A stretch of 61,226 bases of DNA from Actinomyces sp. (lineage in GTDB: Bacteria; Actinomycetota; Actinomycetes; Actinomycetales; Actinomycetaceae): contig NZ_JAUNHI010000015.1 of NCBI RefSeq assembly GCF_030524025.1, forward strand, positions 1 through 61,226, read 5' to 3'. The translations under genes and the position numbers were made by a program. Below are positions 48,946-56,294 of this stretch, piece after piece. A model generated the notes under the pieces. It made no database searches and was not told the DNA's origin. It was given only the letters and a program-made list of their open reading frames with translations. Position 1 is the stretch's first letter; each line of letters opens with the position of its first letter.

Positions 48946-49562
48946 GCCGCTTCGATGAGGCACGCGTCCTGCGCGACCGCGCAGGACGCTTCACCACCCG
49001 CGCAGCTGGCGCCCCAGCGACCCACCTGACCCCAGCACCCCGCCACGAGCGCGTCGTGCGCGCCGGCGCTATGGACGACCAGACGCTGGTGCACGTGCTC
49101 TCCTGGGTGCGTTCCGCAGGCGGGACGACCCCGCAGGGCAACCACGTCGCCGTCGAGCACGACGCCCAGGGGTGGACGCACCTGGAGGTGTCCGACCCGC
49201 ACGGGTGGCTGTGGGACGACGACGTGCCAGTGCAGGTCAGCCTTGACGAGCACGGCACCGTGCGCTGCGTCGTGTGGCGCCAGTGCCCGGCGGACGAGAT
49301 GGTCCAGGCCACCGACGGGCTCCCCGGGGGCGAGTACGCCGCCCCGGTCAGGGACACGGGGCCCGCTGTGGTCACCTTCGACGCCGAGGGTGAGGTGTAC
49401 GAGCAGGTGTTCACTGACGCCCGCACGGGTGCCGTGACGCGGGCGACCCGCAGGGGACTGGCCCTCGACCTGGCCGGCCGGGACTCGGGTGCGCTGGCCA
49501 GCCCCTACCGGGCGGTGGAGCGTGCCCGGAACGCCCCAACCACGGATGGGGAGCTGGGGTGA
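48942..49562 (+). CDS. RDxxGRF-tagged protein
   Basis: A 206-residue protein. Its start SRFDEARVLRDRAGRFTTRA is a variant of the tag (RDRAGRF for HPRGADGKW), followed by AAGAPATHLT. The body (VLSWVRSAGGTTPQGNHVAV, TVRCVVWRQCPADEMVQATD) is unknown and mainly beta. The GTG overlaps the previous stop (GTGA), and so does the next gene's start, so the three tagged proteins are made together. Confidence 0.6.
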   Translation: MSRFDEARVLRDRAGRFTTRAAGAPATHLTPAPRHERVVRAGAMDDQTLVHVLSWVRSAGGTTPQGNHVAVEHDAQGWTHLEVSDPHGWLWDDDVPVQVSLDEHGTVRCVVWRQCPADEMVQATDGLPGGEYAAPVRDTGPAVVTFDAEGEVYEQVFTDARTGAVTRATRRGLALDLAGRDSGALASPYRAVERARNAPTTDGELG

Positions 49563-50425
49563 ACGGCTTCGACGAGACGCGGGTCAGCCGGGACCGCGCC
49601 GGACGCTTCAGCCCCAGGGCCACGGGTGCGCCGGCCGCGCACCTGGCGGACACCCCAGTGGCGAGACGCGGGCGGGTCCCGCGCACTGGCGTCATCACGA
49701 CCACCCCCGCCGCCTGGATGGCCTCAACCGAGCTGGAGGCGGTGGGGCGCGCCGTGGCACGTGTGGAGGCTGCGGTGGCTCGTGCGCGCAGGGCCCTGGC
49801 TGAGCGTGAGCTCGAGCGTGCCGGGGTCTTGTCCGCCAAGGCCACTGTGGAGGACGCGGCGACGCTCAGCCTCACTGACGTTGAGACCGAGCCGGGCAGG
49901 CAGGTAGACCTTGATGCCCTGTGTGAGCGTGTGTCCCGCGCCGCCTGCGGCGACCTGTACGGACAGACTGGCTACGCGGGCTCCACCGACCAAGGCACCG
50001 AGGACGCGTTCACAAGCGCCAGCGGCAGGCCACGGACGCTGCGTGGCCGCGACGAGGTGGAGGCTGCGCGCTCCTCCTTCGACCGCAGCGTCGCACGCTT
50101 GCGCACCCAGGCGGCCCGCGCTATCACCGCCGTGTGCCTGGAGGCCGAACGTCAAGGAGTCTCACGCCTGAGCATCATCGACGGCGAGGTGCGCGCCTGG
50201 GGCACGGACCTCAGGCTTCGTGACGAGCAGGGTGGCGTGATGAGACTCGGGCGCAGCCCAGTGCGCGATCAGGTCGGTGAGGAGGCGGGCCTGCCAGCCG
50301 TATACGTGCGGGGCGTACCCGGCGTGCGGTCAAGACTGGACGACTCGTGCCTCGACGTCGACGTCACGACACACCTCGACGCGGTAGACGTCCAGGCACC
50401 TGGCCAGACGTTCATGCGCCTGTGA
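49559..50425 (+). CDS. RDxxGRF-tagged protein
   Basis: A 288-residue protein, NGFDETRVSRDRAGRFSPRA at the N-terminus and GAPAAHLADT after it. The middle is helical (ELEAVGRAVARVEAAVARAR, RALAERELERAGVLSAKATV). The end has CLDVDVTTHLDAVDVQAPG. It stops with TGA at 50423, but the same frame stays open for 124 more codons with coding-like composition. The true protein may therefore once have been longer, or a second gene may lack a start. Confidence 0.6.
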   Translation: MNGFDETRVSRDRAGRFSPRATGAPAAHLADTPVARRGRVPRTGVITTTPAAWMASTELEAVGRAVARVEAAVARARRALAERELERAGVLSAKATVEDAATLSLTDVETEPGRQVDLDALCERVSRAACGDLYGQTGYAGSTDQGTEDAFTSASGRPRTLRGRDEVEAARSSFDRSVARLRTQAARAITAVCLEAERQGVSRLSIIDGEVRAWGTDLRLRDEQGGVMRLGRSPVRDQVGEEAGLPAVYVRGVPGVRSRLDDSCLDVDVTTHLDAVDVQAPGQTFMRL

Positions 50426-50714
50426 CGCCATGTCGATCACTCGGGCCCCGAGTCTGCCCGCCCCACCTGCAGGCGTTGCGCCACCCCCGAGGTCGACGTC
50501 GCCGTCGACGGCTGGGCGCGGGGGCGCAGTCTGGGTGACGGACCGACCGACAGATGGACCGAGGCCGAAGCCGATAGCGCCCGCACCGTCACCGACACCG
50601 AGTGCGCCGTCAGCGACGAGCCGTCGTTGACGTCACCGCGGGTCGTGTCCCCACCATCGGTACACGGCAGCGAACTGGCACAGCAAGACCAGGTAGCCCC
50701 CGGGAGGGGAGGGC
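50426..50714 (+). pseudogene. Open, coding-like continuation without a start codon
   Basis: In frame with the preceding gene past its TGA. About 96 codons up to the convergent gene (open to 50800) with nearly all codons ending in G or C. The translated text has PTCRRCATPEVDVAVDGWAR, a CxxC pair. No ATG, GTG or TTG start follows the TGA in this frame near its beginning. It may be the lost C-terminal part of the tagged protein after a nonsense change, a readthrough extension, or a decayed gene. Confidence 0.45.
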
Positions 50715-51716
50715 TCACCCCCCGCCGGTGGATGGCCCTGGCTTCTGCGGGTCGGCTGGTGGGGGCTGGAACCCCGGCGGTGGCTGGGCGGCCAGCGTGA
50801 TCAGCACATGCCTGACCTGCGCGGGCATACGCGGCTCAGGGTCGCGAACACGCAGGGGCTCGATCCCAGGGAGCACACGCGGCAGCGCACCGGTGGCGTC
50901 AACCTGGTCGAGGACCGCCTCGGTGCCCCTCCGCACCGACTCCGCGGACAGCTCCCCCAGCCAAGGGTGCGTGTCGCGCGGGTCGAGGCCATACCGGTCA
51001 CGCAGCACCACCGCCGCGTCCTTGGCCGCGCGCGCGTTAAGCCTCCTGGTCACCTCAGCGGCTCTCGACCTCGTGCCGTCGGCGACCGCCTGCAGCACAG
51101 GCAGACCCACGAGCATGCCTGCGAGTAGCAGCAGACGATGAACGAACTTGATGCCCGGAGACACCCAGCTCAGCAGGAACAGGACAATACCGATCGCCAG
51201 AACGTAGGGGGACAACCAGGTCAAGAAGCGCAGGGCGAGCCAGACCCATTCGGACCTCCTGCTGACCGAGGTCTCTTTCTCGGCCCTCCGGACCGCGGGC
51301 CCCCAGGCCCTGTCCCAGGTCTCCTGCACCTCGTCCATGATCACGGCCAGGCGTTCACGGTCATGCGCCCACGACGTGAGGGCCCGCTCCTCGGACGAGC
51401 CCGCCCACAGCGCGCCAACCTGATGGACCAGTCTGTGCGGGGCCGGGTTGTGCCCGGACGGGGCTTGCTGCACAGGGGCGTTCGCCGGCTGCTCGTCCCA
51501 CTGGCGCCGCTGCGCCTCGGCCTCACGGCGAGCCCGCTGCCGCTCCCGGTGCCGTGACCATCCCGCTTGGACCAGCGAGACCAGGCCCGACCCGATTGCC
51601 TCTCCCAAGACGAGTCCACGATCATGGTGGCGGTCGAGGCGCGCCTGCTCAGCGACCTCACAAGCCGCACACCCCGGCTTGTACGCAAAGTGCTTACCAC
51701 ACGAGCCCTGAGCCAT
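50715..51716 (-). CDS. Membrane protein with zinc-like N-terminus
   Basis: A 333-residue protein. It starts AQGSCGKHFAYKPGCAACEV with three cysteines. A coiled region follows (ERQRARREAEAQRRQWDEQP), then two membrane helices (FLTWLSPYVLAIGIVLFLLS and LLLLAGMLVGLPVLQAVADG), then a soluble part (LRDRYGLDPRDTHPWLGELS) and a proline-rich tail. No family known. The ATG at 51716 has only a weak ribosome site; a GTG one codon earlier is possible. Convergent with the tagged genes. Confidence 0.6.
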   Translation of the reverse strand: MAQGSCGKHFAYKPGCAACEVAEQARLDRHHDRGLVLGEAIGSGLVSLVQAGWSRHRERQRARREAEAQRRQWDEQPANAPVQQAPSGHNPAPHRLVHQVGALWAGSSEERALTSWAHDRERLAVIMDEVQETWDRAWGPAVRRAEKETSVSRRSEWVWLALRFLTWLSPYVLAIGIVLFLLSWVSPGIKFVHRLLLLAGMLVGLPVLQAVADGTRSRAAEVTRRLNARAAKDAAVVLRDRYGLDPRDTHPWLGELSAESVRRGTEAVLDQVDATGALPRVLPGIEPLRVRDPEPRMPAQVRHVLITLAAQPPPGFQPPPADPQKPGPSTGGG

Positions 51717-51742
51717 CACGAGTCACCATTCGGCGCGGGCCG

Positions 51743-51871
51743 TCAGGACGACTTGTCCGCCACGATCGGCTCGTAGTCGTTACTCGGGTAGAGCGTCAGC
51801 GTGCTGGCCTCACGATCCCATGAGAGACGGACCCTGATAGTGAATAGGGTTGCGATCTGGGGAAACTTCAC
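51743..51871 (-). CDS. Very small protein (42 residues)
   Basis: A GTG at 51871 with GGGAGG upstream opens MKFPQIATLFTIRVRLSWDR, continuing to a TGA at 51743. Length and lack of relatives make this tentative. It lies between the lipoprotein and the membrane protein on the same strand. Confidence 0.35.
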   Translation of the reverse strand: MKFPQIATLFTIRVRLSWDREASTLTLYPSNDYEPIVADKSS

Positions 51872-51911
51872 GGGGGATTCACCTCCCAGGGATATCCGGC
51901 TCGCCAGGACA

Positions 51912-52406
51912 TCATCCACTGACGATGACCCAGTTTCCGTCGACGTTGAAGGTGTCGAAGCCACAGGTGTCGCTCGCATCGACATCGGCTCTCATATTCT
52001 CCCCGTAGACATCCGTGGCGGGCTCATACTCGACGGTGATCTTGTCCTTGAGAGCCTGGACTTCCGAAAGGGCGGTTGGGCACTCGCCGTTGCTGAGCTT
52101 CTGGGTGGGGTAATAATCGCATACAACGCCCTCGTCGTCGCAGTACACGATCTCGGACGGGTCGTCGACCGCCCAAGGGTTCATCGACTCGTTGGCGATC
52201 ATGGCGGCTTGGACGTCCTCGGTCTGGCCGTTGGCGTTTGCCAGGAGGAGTGTGTAGACCAGTGCCTCGGGGGTGGACTGGTCAATTGTGACGCGCTGCG
52301 CGGCGCCTGGCTGGCCACCAGCCGCACCCGAGGACCCACCACCAGAGCACGCCGCGAGTGGAGTGAGCACGAGCAGCGCGACCACGACTACTGCACCTCG
52401 ACGCAT
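51912..52406 (-). CDS. Lipoprotein
   Basis: A 164-residue protein with a signal peptide and lipobox LTPLAACSGGG near residue 20. The mature part has four cysteines in two likely disulfide pairs (IVYCDDEGVVCDYYP, GECP, DTCGF) and an acidic surface. GGAGGGAGA precedes the ATG at 52406. It follows the T4SS genes of the minus-strand cluster and may be an entry-exclusion or channel component (inference). Confidence 0.7.
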   Translation of the reverse strand: MRRGAVVVVALLVLTPLAACSGGGSSGAAGGQPGAAQRVTIDQSTPEALVYTLLLANANGQTEDVQAAMIANESMNPWAVDDPSEIVYCDDEGVVCDYYPTQKLSNGECPTALSEVQALKDKITVEYEPATDVYGENMRADVDASDTCGFDTFNVDGNWVIVSG

Positions 52407-52490
52407 TGTCTCTCCCTCCAGGGCACGGGGTCTCACGGGGGATTGTCTCCCCGGGTGGGGCGGGCACGCAAGCACCACGCCACCCAGGGT

Positions 52491-55217
52491 CTACTGTCCG
52501 GGGCGTGGGAGCCTGCGCTGGATGACCCTGCGGGGCGCCTCGGTGGGGCGTGGGCGTGCTGGAACCGCAGGAGACTGCGGAGGGACCGCCGGTACGCGGA
52601 CGGCCTGCACGGCACGCGCCGCCTGGTCGGTGTGGCCGACCTCGGGGTTTGCCTGCTGGGCGGCCCGGTAGTCGCGCACTCGGTGGGCGAAGGACCGGCC
52701 GGCCAGGACAGCGGCGGCACCTGCAGCCACCGGGGGACCCGCGACGGCGGCGACCGCCGCCACACCGGCGGCCTGAGTGGCCACGGACACCCCGCGTCGT
52801 GCCCACTGGCCCGCGTTCTGGACGCGGTCGATCGCGTGCGAGGTGCGGGCCACCCTGTCATCCACCGCACGGTGGCCCGCCGACCACGCGCTGGACGCGT
52901 AGGCGCCAGCAGCAGCCCTGGTCTCGCCCGCCGCGGCCTTGATGCCCTGCACGCTTGCCAGCGGCGCGCGGTGCGCGCCAGCGGCCCGGGGCTCCGGGAG
53001 GGCCTTGTGGCGCCCGGACGGGCGGGTGAAGCTGGACTTGATGCGCCGAGCGCGCGCTGCCGCACCACCCTGGGGCGCGGCCCGGTGGGCTCCCGGTGAG
53101 CGGCCCGGTGTGGCGGGTGGCGGCTCCTCGGCGTGGCGCCCCTTCATGGGCTGGGTGGTGTTGTTGCGCTCCTTCTTCTGTCTTGCCTTGGCGGGACCAC
53201 GGTCGGCCTGGACGGTGGCGGACTCGCCCTTGTCGGCGGCGTTGACGCCCCGCTGCGGGGTGTTGCCCGTGACGCGCGGGCGCTTCTTGTCCCAGATGTG
53301 TCGGGCGTTGCGCCCGCCGTGTCGGGTGAGGCCTCCCGCGGCGCTGACGAGCCCGGCGCCGACGGCGCCGCCGATGACGCCGCTGGTGATGCCCCGCCCC
53401 CAGGCCGCCATCCCCTTGACGGTGAACGGGCTGGGCAGCGCAAGCACCGAGGAGAACAGCCAGTGCACGAACCACGCCCCCAGCGCGGGGCCGAGGCAGG
53501 CGCTGATGATGGCGCCGGTGGTGCCAGCGCCGAACATGTTGACCGCGGCGCCGGTGATGACGGCGGCGATCAGCAGGATGACGGAGATCAGCAGGCCCGC
53601 GCAGGAGGACACGAAGGCGGCTCCCAGGAGCTGCTTGGCCGACTGCTTGAACAGCGCCGAGTCGTCACCGGGGGTCAGGGACCTGACGAGGGCGGCGAAG
53701 ATCCCGGCGACCATGAACACCAGGATGATCTTGGACAGACCCTGCATCGCGGCGATCATGATGAACACCGCGGCGTTGATGATGGATCCCACACCGTACA
53801 GGACGGTGGCGACGCCGGTGTTGGAGCCGCCTTTGCCGTGCAGGGAGTCCAGGAAGTTCTCCTCGGCCTCGCGGTCCTCCCCGGTGGCCTTGGCGATGGC
53901 GTCCTCGTCGTCATCCCAGTTCAGGTTGGAGCGTGAGATGTCACCCCCCGTCCACCACTTCCCGCACGCATCGTCGGCTTCTCGATCGGCGATGCTTGCC
54001 CATCTGGTTCGCGGCTCTGCGGTCGTGGCGTCGGTGGGTGAGCACTCGGCCCACCCGGCCCACGCGTTGTCCGTCGCCGTCGTGGAGTCCACGTCCAGGG
54101 CGTGCGTGTCCTCCACGATCTTCTTCGCCTCGTCCCTCGTGATCCCTAGGGACGAGACCAGGTAGGACACGAACGTCGACTCGTCGGCGCTCGTCCCCAT
54201 CGAGCTCGCCTCCAGGGCGAAGCAGAACATCTGGTCGCTGTAGGGGTTGTTCGTACCGAACTGTGTGCCCGCCCACACGGGCAGGGTTGTGGCCTCCCAC
54301 AGGCTTGAGACCGTCGCGGGCAGCGCAGACCCCTCGGTGACCGCACCGGACTCCGGGTCAGTCCAGGACGAGGTGTAGGTGCTGTGCAGGTAGTCCACGT
54401 AGCCGGCGGTGTCCTGCCCGTCCAGGGGGGCGCAGTGCAGCGTCCACTCGCTCGCGTCCAGCTCGGACTCGTCGGACAGCTTCTGGTAGCCCAGGGCGAT
54501 TCCGTCCGCTCCCTCCAGGACTGCCCCGGACAGCTGCCCGGACAGGCTGTTGACCGCGTTGTTGGCCTGGGCGACCCACCACCAGGGGCTGCCCCGGCCT
54601 GGCGCGTCCGACGTGGACGCCTGTGCGCCGGCGACCATGGAGAACACGAAGCCCAGCACGATGCCGGTCTTGACGAACTCGCGGGCGACGTACGCGCCGT
54701 TGCCGCCTCGGTGAAGGCGCCACAGGGTCGAGCAGACCATCCATGACAGGATCGCGACCAGCAGGCCCGAGGTGGTCACGGCCCCTCCAATGACTGCGAC
54801 GATCCGGTCCATGGGGTAGCCCAGGGTCTTGATTGGGCAGAAGCTGGTGGAGGCGTACAGGAGGTTGGTCGACAGGGACCAGGCGGCGTTACCGACCTGC
54901 ATCCACGCCGACGCCCACCCGTCGCGCTGGATCTTCTCGGAGACGTCGTTCCAGGCGTCAGCGTCCAGTCGGGAGTGGAAGCCCGTGGTGGCGTCGGCCC
55001 ACCTGTTGACGGGAAGGAACCCCGAGGCGGACTGGCCGGCGTCGGCGGCGCAGACGCTGCCGGTCAGGACCGTCGGGTCGGTGGACACGCTGCTGGCGGC
55101 CACGACAGTGACGTCCATGGTTGTGGCCCCGGCGGTGCCGCCGAACGCGGTCAGTGCCAGCAGGGCCAGGATCACGCCAAGAACGGCGCGCTGGGCGCCA
55201 GCGACGACGGTTTTCAC
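52491..55217 (-). CDS. VirB6/TrbL-like polytopic channel protein with long basic tail
   Basis: A 908-residue protein. A signal-like start (VILALLALTAFGGTAGATT) and large external loops occupy the first 470 residues, with an early membrane pair (DRIVAVIGGAVTTSGLLVAI, TGIVLGFVFSMVAGAQAST). Six or so helices follow between about 500 and 660 (IINAAVFIMIAAMQGLSKII, VILLIAAVITGAAVNMFGAG). The last 230 residues are basic and proline/alanine-rich. This is the plan of VirB6/TrbL proteins that line the T4SS pore. The GTG at 55217 overlaps the VirB3-like stop and has AAAGGAGA upstream. Confidence 0.75.
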   Translation of the reverse strand: MKTVVAGAQRAVLGVILALLALTAFGGTAGATTMDVTVVAASSVSTDPTVLTGSVCAADAGQSASGFLPVNRWADATTGFHSRLDADAWNDVSEKIQRDGWASAWMQVGNAAWSLSTNLLYASTSFCPIKTLGYPMDRIVAVIGGAVTTSGLLVAILSWMVCSTLWRLHRGGNGAYVAREFVKTGIVLGFVFSMVAGAQASTSDAPGRGSPWWWVAQANNAVNSLSGQLSGAVLEGADGIALGYQKLSDESELDASEWTLHCAPLDGQDTAGYVDYLHSTYTSSWTDPESGAVTEGSALPATVSSLWEATTLPVWAGTQFGTNNPYSDQMFCFALEASSMGTSADESTFVSYLVSSLGITRDEAKKIVEDTHALDVDSTTATDNAWAGWAECSPTDATTAEPRTRWASIADREADDACGKWWTGGDISRSNLNWDDDEDAIAKATGEDREAEENFLDSLHGKGGSNTGVATVLYGVGSIINAAVFIMIAAMQGLSKIILVFMVAGIFAALVRSLTPGDDSALFKQSAKQLLGAAFVSSCAGLLISVILLIAAVITGAAVNMFGAGTTGAIISACLGPALGAWFVHWLFSSVLALPSPFTVKGMAAWGRGITSGVIGGAVGAGLVSAAGGLTRHGGRNARHIWDKKRPRVTGNTPQRGVNAADKGESATVQADRGPAKARQKKERNNTTQPMKGRHAEEPPPATPGRSPGAHRAAPQGGAAARARRIKSSFTRPSGRHKALPEPRAAGAHRAPLASVQGIKAAAGETRAAAGAYASSAWSAGHRAVDDRVARTSHAIDRVQNAGQWARRGVSVATQAAGVAAVAAVAGPPVAAGAAAVLAGRSFAHRVRDYRAAQQANPEVGHTDQAARAVQAVRVPAVPPQSPAVPARPRPTEAPRRVIQRRLPRPGQ

Positions 55218-55603
55218 GGGCTGGCCGTCTCCTTTGGACGGTAGGGGGTGGAGGACGCTACGACACGCACGAACCTGTCGGGCTCGATGTCGATGGGCTC
55301 GGCGTTGGCGATGAATCTGCCGTCGCGGCTGCGGGCACGGCGCAGGGCGCGCCTCCACGGCGGCTCGGTGTCGTCGACGACGAGCCACACGGCGATCGCG
55401 GGGGTCACCAGGAGAGTGGGCAACAGGGCAGCCGGCCCGGTCAGGGGCCAGGCCGCGAGCCCAAGCACTGCCCCGGCGATCACCCCGCAGGTGATGGGTG
55501 CCACCCATGAGGCGGGGATCTGGAACGTCCCCAGGAACGTCGAGCGCGAGCGCTCGGCTCGCATGCCCGTCAGGTCCGTCAGGTCGTACATCGCGGCCAT
55601 CAC
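55214..55603 (-). CDS. VirB3/PrgI-like membrane protein
   Basis: A 129-residue protein with two adjacent membrane helices (VAPITCGVIAGAVLGLAAW and LLPTLLVTPAIAVWLVVDD), preceded by RAERSRSTFLGTFQIPASW and followed by a basic tail. Size, topology and place before a VirB6-like gene match VirB3/PrgI-type proteins that pair with VirB4. Start GTG at 55603 or ATG at 55600; both overlap the upstream stop. Confidence 0.6.
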   Translation of the reverse strand: MMAAMYDLTDLTGMRAERSRSTFLGTFQIPASWVAPITCGVIAGAVLGLAAWPLTGPAALLPTLLVTPAIAVWLVVDDTEPPWRRALRRARSRDGRFIANAEPIDIEPDRFVRVVASSTPYRPKETASP

Positions 55604-55917
55604 ACGCCGAGTCCGGTCTGGTTGAGGACCGCGATGCAAAGGTTGGCCAGAATCTGGAGGATGAGCAGGGCGATGGGGATGACGACCTTGGGGGAGATGC
55701 ACAGCAGGCCGACCACGAGGGCCCAGAACACTGCGCTGTTGCCCTCCGCGATCCTGCCGCCTCTGCGCTTCTGCCAGAACCAGCGGACGATTGCCGCGAT
55801 GAGGATCCCGAGCCCCACGTACGCGAGGATAGTGAAGAGCCCGGCGGTGTCGGCTACCGACTCCACGGTGGTCAGGAAGCTGGACCACAGGGTGGTGAAG
55901 TCTACGCTCTCGATCAT
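55600..55917 (-). CDS. Small membrane protein, VirB2-like position
   Basis: A 105-residue protein with three hydrophobic segments (LFTILAYVGLGILIAAIVRW, AVFWALVVGLLCISPKVVIP, ALLILQILANLCIAVLN). Located first in the minus-strand T4SS cluster, where a VirB2 pilin-like subunit often lies. AAGGAGC precedes the ATG at 55917, which overlaps the stop of the gene at 55914. A box B element lies 36 bases upstream, inside that gene. Confidence 0.6.
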   Translation of the reverse strand: MIESVDFTTLWSSFLTTVESVADTAGLFTILAYVGLGILIAAIVRWFWQKRRGGRIAEGNSAVFWALVVGLLCISPKVVIPIALLILQILANLCIAVLNQTGLGV

Positions 55918-56126
55918 GTGTGCTCCTTAGTCGTGTGGGGCGGGTTGCCCGTGCACATGCGGACCGTGTCTCGTGGGGCTCTGAGGGCGCGCACGAGGGT
56001 GATGACGCGCGGGTCGCGGCGGGCGGTGCTGGGGCTGGTGCGCAGGGCGTTCAGGGCGTCGTCGACCTGGCGTCTGAGCGCCCGGGTGTGTGCGCGGGGG
56101 TGCGTGTGGTCGTGGCGGGTGCTCAT
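55914..56126 (-). CDS. Small basic protein with HPR start
   Basis: A 70-residue protein, MSTRHDHTHPRAHTRALRRQ. The first residues resemble the tag of the gene at 48232 (MSTYDENQHPRG), and the same box D leader lies in front of both. The body is basic and helical (VDDALNALRTSPSTARRDPR). Its 3' end contains box B, read as Val-Arg-Met-Cys. The stop overlaps the ATG of the VirB2-like gene (ATGA), so it may regulate or couple that gene's translation. Confidence 0.5.
   Translation of the reverse strand: MSTRHDHTHPRAHTRALRRQVDDALNALRTSPSTARRDPRVITLVRALRAPRDTVRMCTGNPPHTTKEHT
55953..55965 (-). promoter_or_regulatory. Box B element
   Basis: Minus-strand GGTCCGCATGTGC inside the 3' part of the gene at 55914, in front of the VirB2-like gene. 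The frame from its ATG ends in the ATGA overlap with that gene. Confidence 0.55.
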
Positions 56127-56147
56127 GCCCTTGTCTGTGCGGGGCCG
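56127..56147 (-). promoter_or_regulatory. Box D leader element
   Basis: Minus-strand CCCCGCACAGACAAGGGC directly before the ATG at 56126. It lacks the TTTC start of the other two copies. Confidence 0.45.
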
Positions 56148-56239
56148 GGCCGCGGCGGCCCCGTGACACCGCCCACTCGTGCCTCGGCGTGGGTGCGTGG
56201 CGGGAGTGTCGACCTGCCTGGTGCGTGGAGGTAGCGGGC

Positions 56240-56257
56240 TCCGACCACTGCTGCTGG
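56240..56257 (+). promoter_or_regulatory. Box A element
   Basis: TCCGACCACTGCTGCTGG, 37 bases before the ATG at 56295, with AGGAAGG as ribosome site between. Confidence 0.55.
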
Positions 56258-56294
56258 CGAGCCCCACTAGGGGAGAACCACAGGAAGGTCTGTC

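Noticed and set aside
52939-54165. A 408-codon plus-strand frame opposite the VirB6-like gene
   Set aside because: Composition mirrors the real gene on the other strand, and it has no ribosome site or motif.
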